Positions 12,402-19,938 of a stretch of DNA of 23,972 nucleotides are shown piece by piece. Below the pieces are notes generated by a model. The model was not told where the DNA came from, did no database searches, and worked only from the letters and a program-made list of their open reading frames with translations. The position numbers and the translations under genes were made by a program. Source of the DNA: an uncultured Oscillospiraceae bacterium (GTDB lineage: Bacteria; Bacillota; Clostridia; Oscillospirales; Ruminococcaceae); assembly GCA_910579125.1 (NCBI GenBank), contig CAJTTH010000031.1:1-23972 (forward strand), in the 5' to 3' direction. Within the stretch, counting starts at the first letter, position 1. The number at the start of each line of letters is the position of its first letter.

Positions 12402-13385
12402 TTATTTTGTAAACCTGTCAAGTACGTTGAGGAATTCCTCTTCGGAAAGCCCCTCGGCGGTTATCCTTACACGCGACTGCATATCGAGGTCAGCGAGGAA
12501 ATTGCCGTCCGCGTCGCGGTAGATAAGCGCTTCGTAGCCGTTGACCGTGGAAACGCCCTCGTCCGGGGCAGGACGGACGGTACCCGGCTTTGTCGGGTCA
12601 TAACCGCTTATTGATTGCCCGATAAGATTGCCGTTTTCATCGTATTCGTTGTGGATTTCAGGCTTAGGCGTTTTTACGGGCTTGTCAGCGGTGAGTATTT
12701 CTGTAGACGCGGGGGCGAATTTGTCGTACTGCGCTGAAACGCTTACAGAAACGTCGGGAGCTGTATAGTTGAGCGTGTTGCGCGTGTAATACGTGGTGAT
12801 TCCCGCCGTAACGCCATCGTTGAATTCGTGTCTGTAAACACCGAGTTCGCCATGGGAAAGCGCCCAGTTGGGATACGCTTCGGAGAGACAGTTAAACCGA
12901 AATCCGTAAAAGCTGTCAAGCGTTTCAAGATTATACTCGGTGAATTCGTCGGGGATAAGCTCAACGCTGTTCTCGGCAATGTTGAACTTGTCGACGCTCA
13001 GCACGTGTATGTCATTATTCCCCGAGTTGGGGTTGGTGTAGTCAAAAATGGGCGGATCGTCTTCGGTGGCGATTTCAATGCTGCCTATTTCGGGCACGTC
13101 GATAGCCGTTTCGGAGGAGACCGAAGCGTCATCGGCGGTCATCGTGTCGGCAATCTCCGTAGCGCCCGAATTTGCGTCAGCCACAGAACCGCTGTCGGTA
13201 GTTGCGGTAACGAGGTTGATATGTCTGCCGCGGTTCGATGAAACGACCGCTGAGCCTATCCCGACAACTCCCACAAGAACGGCTGCTGCGCACGGCGCTT
13301 CGATAAGAAACATGCGCCTGCGTCTTTTTATTTCCGCGTCTCTGCGGGTTAAAACGTTGTGAGCCATTTGTTCATAATTCTTCAT
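12402..13385 (-). CDS. Membrane protein, probable anti-sigma factor partner
   Basis: A 327-residue protein. A short cytoplasmic, basic N-terminus (1-25) is followed by a single membrane helix (about 26-48, FLIEAPCAAAVLVGVVGIGS), a long Ser/Thr/Asp-rich extracellular stretch (about 50-125), then a folded domain ending in SRVRITAEGLSEEEFLNVLD. That ending resembles the extracellular sensor domains (DUF4367-like) of clostridial anti-sigma factors. The start at 13385 is preferred: AAGGAGG lies just upstream, whereas the in-frame TTG at 13406 lies upstream of that ribosome site and would put it inside the coding sequence. It overlaps the sigma gene by 14 bases. The very short cytoplasmic part has no recognisable zinc anti-sigma motif, so the binding mode is unclear. 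Confidence 0.65.
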   Translation of the reverse strand: MKNYEQMAHNVLTRRDAEIKRRRRMFLIEAPCAAAVLVGVVGIGSAVVSSNRGRHINLVTATTDSGSVADANSGATEIADTMTADDASVSSETAIDVPEIGSIEIATEDDPPIFDYTNPNSGNNDIHVLSVDKFNIAENSVELIPDEFTEYNLETLDSFYGFRFNCLSEAYPNWALSHGELGVYRHEFNDGVTAGITTYYTRNTLNYTAPDVSVSVSAQYDKFAPASTEILTADKPVKTPKPEIHNEYDENGNLIGQSISGYDPTKPGTVRPAPDEGVSTVNGYEALIYRDADGNFLADLDMQSRVRITAEGLSEEEFLNVLDRFTK

Positions 13386-13926
13386 ATTCAAAGCCCTCCT
13401 TTTCAAGTGCTTTTTTCAGTGCTATTCTCGCACGGTAGACTAATGTTTCTATGTTGTGAACGCTTTTTTTCATCACGGCGGCGGTCTCCTTGTTCGACAT
13501 ATCCTCGAAGTAGGTCAGCCACAGGACCTGCCGATACTCGGGTTTAAGCGTATCCATAGCGCGGTGTACGGCGATCTTGCGTTCTTCGCGTATGTATGAC
13601 CGTTCTAAATTCTCTCTGTCAGCCTGAACCTCCGCAAGCTCCTCTATCGCAATGACGTCGCTGCGGTTTCTTCTCAGATGATCTATTGCGGCATTGCGTC
13701 CGATAGCGTACAGGAACGTCTTGAATGTCGAGCCTTCGCGGAAATGCGGTTTTCTTACCGCGAGCTTTACGAACGTGTCCTCGCAAAGCTCCTCCGCAAC
13801 GGTGAGGTTGTTTACGAAACTGTTGAGGTAGAATATAAGCCCGTCCTTGTAGTCGCGGACTATTTCGACGATACCGTTGTCGTCGCCCGTGAGAAAACGG
13901 CGGTAGCTACTTTCACCGTTTGGCAT
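13372..13926 (-). CDS. ECF-type RNA polymerase sigma factor
   Basis: A 184-residue sigma-70 family protein with only regions 2 and 4. Region 2 is at about 25-88 (ELCEDTFVKLAVR, then TFKTFLYAIGRNAAIDHLRR with the -10 recognition helix). Region 4 is at about 118-175 (LKPEYRQVLWLTYFEDMSNKETAAVMKKS, then NIETLVYRARIALKKAL). AAGGGGG precedes the ATG. It is cotranscribed and translationally coupled with the membrane partner downstream, the standard layout of a sigma/anti-sigma switch. An ECF-like promoter may lie upstream on the minus strand, TGAGGTT (13971-13977) and CGTCTA (13951-13956) with about 14 bp between; this would be autoregulation but is weakly supported. Confidence 0.9.
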   Translation of the reverse strand: MPNGESSYRRFLTGDDNGIVEIVRDYKDGLIFYLNSFVNNLTVAEELCEDTFVKLAVRKPHFREGSTFKTFLYAIGRNAAIDHLRRNRSDVIAIEELAEVQADRENLERSYIREERKIAVHRAMDTLKPEYRQVLWLTYFEDMSNKETAAVMKKSVHNIETLVYRARIALKKALEKEGFEYEEL

Positions 13927-14002
13927 TTTTTTATTCCCCCTTTCACCTATTAGACGAAAACAGTTGGCAAAACCTCACTGTAATATTTTGAAATTTCGAT
14001 AC

Positions 14003-14031
14003 AAAAAGCGGAGAGGTTTGCTCTCCGCTTT
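14003..14031 (-). terminator. Terminator after guaB
   Basis: AAAGCGGAGAG (14005-14015) pairs with CTCTCCGCTTT (14021-14031) around a 5-nt loop, and a run of five T on the minus strand (14003-14007) forms the end. Eleven base pairs. Confidence 0.85.
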
Positions 14032-14037
14032 GTTATA

Positions 14038-15510
14038 TTAAATGCTTGCCGAGTAGTTAGGCGCTTCTTTGGTGATGTAAATATCGTGCGGGTGAGATTC
14101 CTTTAAGCCTGCACCCGTTATCTTGACGAACTCCGCGCGCTCCTGAAGCTCGGGGATAGTCGGGCAGCCGCAGTAGCCCATACCGCTTCTGATACCTCCG
14201 ACAAGCTGGAAGATTGTATCCGCGACCGCTCCCTTGTACGGAACGCGTCCCTCTACGCCCTCGGGAACGAGCTTTTTATCCTTTTCTTGGAAATATCTGT
14301 CGGCGGAACCCTGTTTCATTGCCGCGAGACTTCCCATGCCGCGGTATACCTTGAACGAACGTCCCTGATAAATTTCACTGTCGCCGGGAGCTTCCTCGCA
14401 GCCCGCAAGCAGAGAGCCGAGCATTACCACGTTCGCGCCCGCCGCCAATGCCTTGACGATATCGCCCGAATACTTGATACCGCCGTCCGCGATTACGGGA
14501 ACGCCGTATTTAGCCGCGGCGCACGCGCAGTCGTACACCGCCGTTATCTGCGGAACGCCGATACCTGCGACAACGCGTGTCGTGCAGATAGATCCCGGTC
14601 CTATGCCGACCTTTACCGCGTCCGCGCCCGCCTTGATAAGATCCTCGGCGGCAGCGGCGGTCGCTACGTTGCCCGCGATAACGGGCGTATCGGGGAACGC
14701 GTTCTTTACCTTGTCGAGCGTTACCATTATATTCTTGGAGTGACCGTGCGCGGAGTCGAGCACGAGCACATCGACCTGTGCCTTGATGAGCGCGCCCGCT
14801 CTTTCAAGAACGTCGGGAGTAATGCCGATAGCCGCGCCGCAGAGCAGTCTGCTGCCTTTGTCGCGGGCGGTGTGGGGATACTGTACGGACTTTTCGATGT
14901 CCTTTATGGTTATCAGACCCTTTAAGTAGCCGTTTTCATCGACCAACGGGAGCTTTTCGATTTTGTGGCGGCGAAGTATCTCCTGCGCCTGTTCAAGATT
15001 AGTACCGACGGGCGCGGTGATGAGGTTCTCCTTGGTCATGACCTCGCCGATATGCTGCTGAGGCTCGGAAATGAAACGGAGGTCGCGGTTGGTGAAAATT
15101 CCCACCAGCTTGCCGTTCTCAACGATCGGCACGCCGCTTATCTTGTACTTGCCCATGAGCTTGTCCGCGTCTGTTACAGTGTCGTCGGGAGAGAGGAAGA
15201 ATGGGTTCACAATGACGCCGTTTTCGGAACGCTTTACCTTGTCGACTTCGTCGACCTGCTGCTCGATAGGCATATTTTTGTGGATAATACCTATGCCGCC
15301 CTCGCGCGCTATCGCGATAGCCATTTTCGACTCGGTAACGGTGTCCATGGCCGCCGTCATAATGGGGGTGTTCAAGGTGATTGTCTTGGTGAGCTGCGTC
15401 TTGATGTCGATCATATTCGGCGTTACGTCGCTTTTCGCGGGTATCAGCAGAACGTCGTCAAAGGTCAGCCCCTCCTTGATGAATTTCTCGTTGAAGTTGC
15501 AATTTAACAT
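14038..15510 (-). CDS. guaB: Inosine-5'-monophosphate dehydrogenase
   Basis: A 490-residue enzyme that oxidises IMP to XMP with NAD+, the committed step of GMP synthesis, in the cytosol as a tetramer. A TIM barrel is interrupted by two CBS domains (about 100-210), which usually bind nucleotides and regulate activity. The catalytic loop GIGPGSICTTRVVAG holds Cys309. YRGMGSLAAM and the GVEGRVPYKG flap are also present. The start at 15510 has GAGGAGG upstream and matches the family N-terminus (EGLTFDDVLLIPAKS); the reading frame extends 48 codons further but into the promoter. It is monocistronic, with its own promoter and terminator. The leader is about 50 nt, too short for a purine riboswitch. 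Confidence 0.97.
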   Translation of the reverse strand: MLNCNFNEKFIKEGLTFDDVLLIPAKSDVTPNMIDIKTQLTKTITLNTPIMTAAMDTVTESKMAIAIAREGGIGIIHKNMPIEQQVDEVDKVKRSENGVIVNPFFLSPDDTVTDADKLMGKYKISGVPIVENGKLVGIFTNRDLRFISEPQQHIGEVMTKENLITAPVGTNLEQAQEILRRHKIEKLPLVDENGYLKGLITIKDIEKSVQYPHTARDKGSRLLCGAAIGITPDVLERAGALIKAQVDVLVLDSAHGHSKNIMVTLDKVKNAFPDTPVIAGNVATAAAAEDLIKAGADAVKVGIGPGSICTTRVVAGIGVPQITAVYDCACAAAKYGVPVIADGGIKYSGDIVKALAAGANVVMLGSLLAGCEEAPGDSEIYQGRSFKVYRGMGSLAAMKQGSADRYFQEKDKKLVPEGVEGRVPYKGAVADTIFQLVGGIRSGMGYCGCPTIPELQERAEFVKITGAGLKESHPHDIYITKEAPNYSASI

Positions 15511-15565
15511 ACTCTTCCTCCTCGCAATTACATACATTATCAACCGATAAAATATTATTGTTTCT

Positions 15566-15594
15566 ATTATACACCAATTGAGAATTTTTTTCAA
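15566..15594 (-). promoter_or_regulatory. guaB promoter
   Basis: On the minus strand TTGAAA (15589-15594), 17 bp, TATAAT (15566-15571). Predicted start about 15559. Confidence 0.8.
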
Positions 15595-15699
15595 GTAAAA
15601 CCAAAAAGAAAAATAGACAAATATCTTTACTTTTTTTCGCCGAGTTTGGAACATTTTAACGCACTTCTAAAAAAAACTGTGAAAAAATGGATTTACTTC

Positions 15700-15728
15700 T
15701 TGACTTAACGGCAATTTTATTATAAAAT
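15700..15728 (+). promoter_or_regulatory. Promoter of the phosphatase-rpe-rnfDEA operon
   Basis: TTGACT (15700-15705), 17 bp, TAAAAT (15723-15728). The leader is about 60 nt with no clear structure. No other good promoter was found before 19870, so the five genes are probably one transcript. Confidence 0.7.
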
Positions 15729-15793
15729 ATATTTGTATGGTGTAAAAGAAACGTTTGCCTTTTTGGTCGGCTAAAGCAGAGACGGAGGTTTGT

Positions 15794-16894
15794 ATGGAGA
15801 TCTTATATCCCGATTATGACAATTGCATAGCCAACCTCGCCTGCTCCGTGATGAAGCGGTTCGGGATCGAACCGCCGAACGGCACTCTGCCGCTTGCGGA
15901 CGCTCTGCTTTCGGAGCGGCGGTATAAGAACGTCGTTGTAATGGTACTCGACGGAATGGGCAATAATATCGTTGAGGAGAATCTCGCGCCCGACGGCTTT
16001 TTCCGCTGTCACCTCGCGGGAACGTACTCGTCGGTGTTTCCGCCGACCACCGTTGCCGCCACTACAGCGATAGACAGCGGATTATTTCCCGCACAGTCGT
16101 CGTGGCTGGGGTGGACGGGATATTTCCCCGAGGTCGGCAGAAACGTCGTGTATTTTCTTAATCAGGACTTCGATACCGATGAACAGATAGACGGTGACAG
16201 CATAGCGTGGACGCACGTTCCGTATTGGAGAATTTGCGACCGTATTCGTGACGCGGGTTTCGCGGCACATTATCTCGCGCCGTTCGCCGAGCCGTACCCG
16301 AAGGATTTCGGCGCGCTTTGTGGAAAGATAAAGCGGATTTGCTGCGGAGACGGCGAAAAGTACGTTTACGCGTACTGGGATCAGCCCGATACCGTAATGC
16401 ACCGCAAGGGCTGCTTCGGCGAACGCGCGAAAGCCGTGGTCCGCGAACTGGAAAAACAGGTTCAAGAGATGGCGGACTGCTTGTCCGATACGCTGCTGCT
16501 TATCACGGCGGATCACGGGCATATCGACAGTCCGAAAGCGGTGGTTACGGACTATCCCGATATAATGGAGTGTCTGGTGAGAATGCCGTCGATAGAGCCG
16601 CGCTGCCTTAACCTGTTCGTCAAGGACGGGATGGATGACCGGCTCAAATCGGCGTTTAAGGAGCATTTTAACGGGAAGTTTACGGTAATGTCAAAATCGG
16701 ATGTCATGGAGCGGCAGCTGTTCGGCAAGGGAACCTCGCACCCGAGGTTTGACGAAATGTTGGGAGACTATATTGCAGTCGCCGTTGATGATCTTTCGAT
16801 ATACAACAAAAGCGAAAAAAATTTCGTCGGCGCTCATGCGGGGCTGACAAAGGACGAGATGATAATTCCGCTGATAGCGGTTAAAAAGGACTGA
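15794..16894 (+). CDS. Alkaline phosphatase superfamily protein (type I phosphodiesterase/nucleotide pyrophosphatase-like)
   Basis: A 366-residue cytosolic two-metal hydrolase. Metal and catalytic residues of the superfamily are visible: Asp53 in MVLDGMG, Thr85/Thr86 nucleophile in FPPTTVAATT, Asp196 or Asp199 and His203 in WDQPDTVMH, Asp240-His241 and His243 in TADHGH, and His348 in GAHAG. There is no signal peptide. The start at 15794 is chosen for GGAGG a few bases upstream; the open frame reaches 15755 without a ribosome site. The substrate cannot be told from sequence. It is the first gene of an operon with ribulose-phosphate epimerase and Rnf-like membrane proteins, which hints at a sugar phosphate, nucleotide sugar or phosphoester substrate, but that is weak. 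Confidence 0.85.
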   Translation: MEILYPDYDNCIANLACSVMKRFGIEPPNGTLPLADALLSERRYKNVVVMVLDGMGNNIVEENLAPDGFFRCHLAGTYSSVFPPTTVAATTAIDSGLFPAQSSWLGWTGYFPEVGRNVVYFLNQDFDTDEQIDGDSIAWTHVPYWRICDRIRDAGFAAHYLAPFAEPYPKDFGALCGKIKRICCGDGEKYVYAYWDQPDTVMHRKGCFGERAKAVVRELEKQVQEMADCLSDTLLLITADHGHIDSPKAVVTDYPDIMECLVRMPSIEPRCLNLFVKDGMDDRLKSAFKEHFNGKFTVMSKSDVMERQLFGKGTSHPRFDEMLGDYIAVAVDDLSIYNKSEKNFVGAHAGLTKDEMIIPLIAVKKD

Positions 16895-16899
16895 TAACT

Positions 16900-17559
16900 A
16901 TAAATGATATTATAATTTCCGCTTCGCTGCTCGCAAGTGATATGACGAAAATGTCGGAGGAGATACGTCGCTGCGAGGACGCGGGAGTGGACTGGATTCA
17001 TTACGACGTAATGGACGGGCATTTCGTGGAGCAGATTTCCTATGGAACGCCGATACTGAAAAGTGTTAAAAAATGCACAAAAAGACCGCTTGATGTGCAT
17101 TTGATGGTGGAGCGCCCCGACCAACAGGCGGAATATTTTGCCGAGGCGGGCGCGGATATTATCGACATACACGTTGAGAGCCCGTGTGATATCGCCGCGT
17201 GTCTGAAACGGATACGCGAACTCGGGAAGTCGCCTGCGCTGGCGGTCAAGCCGAACACGCCGATCGAGGAGGCGTATCCGTATCTGTCGATGTGCGATAT
17301 GGTTCTGGTGATGACGGTCGAGCCGGGGTACGGCGGACAGGGATTTATCTCCGAAATGCTGGCCAAGGTGAAGGTGCTGCGCGAATACGCCGACAATAAC
17401 GGCTTTGCGGCGATGAATATCCAGGTGGATGGCGGCATTAACGAAAAAACGGGAGAACAAGCCAAGGCAGCGGGCGCAAACGTGCTTGTGGCAGGCACCG
17501 GATTGTTTAAGGCAAAAGATATGAACGCGGTAAACGCCGCACTGAAAGGAACTCTTTAA
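16900..17559 (+). CDS. rpe: Ribulose-phosphate 3-epimerase, apparent AUA start
   Basis: This enzyme interconverts ribulose-5-phosphate and xylulose-5-phosphate in the pentose phosphate pathway. Metal ligands His34, Asp36, His67 and Asp177 lie in WIHYDVMDG, DVHLMV and QVDGGI, and EPGYGGQGFI is the phosphate-region loop. The first ATG in frame (16942) would cut off ISASLLASD, which forms strand 1 with the active-site Ser9. That segment is encoded in frame from 16915. Counting from ATA at 16900 puts Ser9 and Asp14 in the same register as E. coli Rpe (MKQYLIAPSILSAD) and places AAAAAGGA nine bases upstream. CTG at 16891, overlapping the previous TGA, is an alternative but too close to that ribosome site. 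An allulose-phosphate epimerase is another possible activity. Confidence 0.88.
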   Translation: MNDIIISASLLASDMTKMSEEIRRCEDAGVDWIHYDVMDGHFVEQISYGTPILKSVKKCTKRPLDVHLMVERPDQQAEYFAEAGADIIDIHVESPCDIAACLKRIRELGKSPALAVKPNTPIEEAYPYLSMCDMVLVMTVEPGYGGQGFISEMLAKVKVLREYADNNGFAAMNIQVDGGINEKTGEQAKAAGANVLVAGTGLFKAKDMNAVNAALKGTL

Positions 17560-18672
17560 ATGATGAATTTTACTGCGCGGGAGCCCGATAAGGTCTATCT
17601 CGAGCGCTTTGTTATAATGGCTATGCTGTTGGTGCTGTCGACCTGTATGCAAGGTCTGAGGGCGCTGACGGTCGGTGCGGCGAGCGTTCTGCTGTGTATG
17701 GCGGCGGACGTGATCTGCTGCTTTATACGGAAAATGCGCTATGACCCAAAGGATATGGCGGTGCCGTTCTGGGGACTGGCGGCGGCGCTTATGATGCCGA
17801 TAACCGTGCCGTTCGGGTTGGTGGCGTTGTCCTCCGCGATATGCGTTGTCGTGGGCAAACATTTGTTCGGAGCTTCGGATAATATCGTGTTCTGCCCGCC
17901 CGCTATCTCGGTCTCGTTTTTACTGATATGCTATCCCTCCGAGCTGCTGTATTCTCCTAAATACGGCGAGCGTCTGGGCGCGTTCGAGGAATACGGCGAG
18001 ACGCTGACGCGTTCGGTTGAGTATTCGCTGAAGCTCGGGAACATTCCCTCAAACAGTATCTGGGATATTCTTATGGGCTTGGTGTCGGGAAATATCGGCA
18101 CTATCTATATTCTGGTGATACTGATATGCGGTATTTGCATGATAATTCACCGCTCAAACAGCGGCTGCGCCGTTATCTCGTGTTTGCTGACCGCAGGGAT
18201 GCTGGCGTTCTTTTTCCCGAGAATACGCGTTTCGGGTATCGAATCGGTTTTTTACGAGCTCAGCTCGGGATATCTGCTGTTCGGCGTGGTATTCCTTGCG
18301 GCAGAGCCGTACCGTATGCCTGAAAAGGCTATCGGCAGAGCTATCTATGGAGTGGTACTTGGGTATATCACAATGATGTTCCGTTCCTTCGGGCAGACCG
18401 AGGGCAGCTTTCTGTTCGCACTGCTGATAACGGGAGCGCTCGGCAGCAGCTTCGACAGAGTTGTCGAGAATATTTCGTACTGGAAAAAGACATACGTCAA
18501 TTCGTTCGAGAAGTCGAAAACGCAAGTGCAGCGCGGCGATATCAAGCTCACCGATACGCAGGAGATAGTTCTTCCCGAGAAATACCGCTACAATACTCCG
18601 CCGATAGACGGAGAGATCAAGAAGAAACGCAAGCGCCGCAAGGAGGATAATAATGCCGGAAATCAAAAATAA
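17560..18672 (+). CDS. RnfD/NqrB-like membrane protein lacking the flavin-attachment motif
   Basis: A 370-residue protein with about ten membrane helices and a basic cytoplasmic tail, related to RnfD of the ferredoxin:NAD+ oxidoreductase (Rnf) complex. Family features: an N-terminal pair of helices, AVPFWGLAAALMMPITVP, the LGNIPSNSIWDILMG and SGNIG segments, and the PYRMP and GALGSSFDRV segments near the end. In RnfD/NqrB an SGATPL-type motif carries FMN covalently on Thr. The corresponding segment by eye is SVEYSL (152-157), with Tyr155 at the Thr position. The gene starts one base after the rpe stop (AAAGGA upstream; ATG at 17563 also possible) and overlaps the RnfE-like gene by 20 bases, so no rnfG lies between them. 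Confidence 0.75.
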   Translation: MMNFTAREPDKVYLERFVIMAMLLVLSTCMQGLRALTVGAASVLLCMAADVICCFIRKMRYDPKDMAVPFWGLAAALMMPITVPFGLVALSSAICVVVGKHLFGASDNIVFCPPAISVSFLLICYPSELLYSPKYGERLGAFEEYGETLTRSVEYSLKLGNIPSNSIWDILMGLVSGNIGTIYILVILICGICMIIHRSNSGCAVISCLLTAGMLAFFFPRIRVSGIESVFYELSSGYLLFGVVFLAAEPYRMPEKAIGRAIYGVVLGYITMMFRSFGQTEGSFLFALLITGALGSSFDRVVENISYWKKTYVNSFEKSKTQVQRGDIKLTDTQEIVLPEKYRYNTPPIDGEIKKKRKRRKEDNNAGNQK

Positions 18673-19276
18673 AAAATTCTCCGTAAACGCGGACGGTCTT
18701 TTCAAGCAGAATATCGTGCTGATGAGCGGACTGGTCACCGCGCCGATAATCGTCGCCGCGACTAACGCGGAGCGCGCCGTTATGCTGATCGTGAGTTTTT
18801 TTCTGATATCGTATACGGGTATACTTCTGTGCCGCTTTATTCCGCGCAGGATCGTCTATACCGTCAGAATACTGCTTTACGCGGTCGTGGCGGCGGCTAT
18901 GTATATCCCGACGATGATACTGCTCGAGCGGCTGTTTCATGAGGCCGTATCGGAGGTCTCGCTTTACGTCGGGCTTATGGTCGTGAACTCGTTTTTGCTT
19001 GCGAAAACCGAAACGCGCTTCTATCTCAAGCCGTATCCCGAAATGACGCTGGACGCGTTTATCTATGTGCTTGGCTACGCTCTCGTTACGCTTGTCGTAG
19101 GAGTTCTGCGTGAGATACTCGCCTATGGAACCGTCTACTCCTTTCACCTTTGCGAGCCGATAATGCCCGCCGCAAAATCGCCGTTTTTCGGGTTTATACT
19201 CGTGGGGATACTGGCGGCGTTCTGCCGCGGTATAGTGGGCAGACGCACCTCCGTAAGAAAGGAGCGCGGGGTATGA
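18653..19276 (+). CDS. RnfE/NqrD-like membrane protein lacking cluster cysteines
   Basis: A 207-residue protein with about six membrane helices. DGLFKQN, VVNSFLLAKTE, VGVLREILAYGTVY and a Pro-rich segment before the last helix match RnfE, whose usual forms are KGLFKENP, VVNCIILGRAE and GAIREILGNGT. In RnfE the Cys of GLCP and the Cys of VNC help hold the membrane iron-sulfur cluster. A gapless reading puts Ala30 before conserved Pro31 at the first site and Ser113 at the second, so both ligands are gone. AGGAGG, inside the end of the preceding gene, precedes the ATG. The end overlaps the next gene in an ATGA. Confidence 0.75.
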   Translation: MPEIKNKKFSVNADGLFKQNIVLMSGLVTAPIIVAATNAERAVMLIVSFFLISYTGILLCRFIPRRIVYTVRILLYAVVAAAMYIPTMILLERLFHEAVSEVSLYVGLMVVNSFLLAKTETRFYLKPYPEMTLDAFIYVLGYALVTLVVGVLREILAYGTVYSFHLCEPIMPAAKSPFFGFILVGILAAFCRGIVGRRTSVRKERGV

Positions 19277-19869
19277 GCGAGGTATTTGCGAGAATAGTAA
19301 GCGTCGCGATGATCTCCGTGTTTATGCAGAACGCCATCTTCGACAGGGCTTTCGGCGCGAACGTCGCGATCTACGCTTCGAGAAAGAATGAGCACGTTGT
19401 GGGCTTCACATTTGGCATAACCGTTATGACTACGCTCGCGAGCATAATATCGTACTTTTTTGACAAGCTGGTTATGCCGCTTGAAAACGGCTATCTGTTT
19501 ATGCCGCTGATATATGTGGGGATAATCGGCATACTGTACGTCGCGGGGCTGCTGATCATGTGGAAGTTTTTTCACAAGATGTTCCGCAAGGTGAAGCAGT
19601 ATGCGCATCTGGCTATCTTCAACTGCACAGTTATAGGCGCGCTGTTCCTCAACTCGAATTACGGCAGCGACCTTGCGAGCTATATCGGCTACGGCTTCGG
19701 AACGGGCATCGGTTTCTTCCTCGCGTGCTTTATGCTGAATATCGCGCACGAACGGCTTGACTCCGAGAAGATACCGCGCATTTTCAGAGGCTATCCGATA
19801 ATGCTTATTTATATAGGTATAGTTTCTTTGGCGTTTAACGTATTGGTTGGATATACCGCGGAATTCTAG
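19273..19869 (+). CDS. RnfA/NqrE-like membrane protein lacking one cluster cysteine
   Basis: A 198-residue protein with about six membrane helices. QNAIFDRAFGANVAIYASRK (20-39) aligns without gaps to the RnfA segment NNFVLSRFLGICPFLGVSKK; the Cys ligand becomes Asn30. The second ligand survives as Cys118 in IFNCTVIGA, and the GYGFGTGIGFFLACFML and GYPIMLIYIGIVSLAF helices are RnfA-like. The start at 19273 forms an ATGA overlap with the RnfE-like gene; the frame is open further upstream, but only in antiphase to that gene. RnfB, which follows RnfA in standard rnfCDGEAB operons, is absent; a 69-bp gap leads to an unrelated gene. Confidence 0.78.
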   Translation: MSEVFARIVSVAMISVFMQNAIFDRAFGANVAIYASRKNEHVVGFTFGITVMTTLASIISYFFDKLVMPLENGYLFMPLIYVGIIGILYVAGLLIMWKFFHKMFRKVKQYAHLAIFNCTVIGALFLNSNYGSDLASYIGYGFGTGIGFFLACFMLNIAHERLDSEKIPRIFRGYPIMLIYIGIVSLAFNVLVGYTAEF

Positions 19870-19938
19870 TTAAAATATTACAGGACTTGTTTTTATAAAC
19901 CGAAAGTGTGAGGGCGGGCTCTTGAAAGGAGATTACCA

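Noticed and set aside
15511..15654. N-terminal extension of guaB
   Set aside because: The extension covers the promoter boxes and has no ribosome site; the family N-terminus fits the start at 15510.
16891..16950. Frameshift at the start of rpe
   Set aside because: The upstream sequence is already in frame with the rest of the gene; only the initiation codon is unusual.
16834..17862. 342-codon open frame antisense to rpe and the RnfD-like gene
   Set aside because: His/Arg/Gln-rich translation typical of antisense shadow; spans three clear genes on the other strand.
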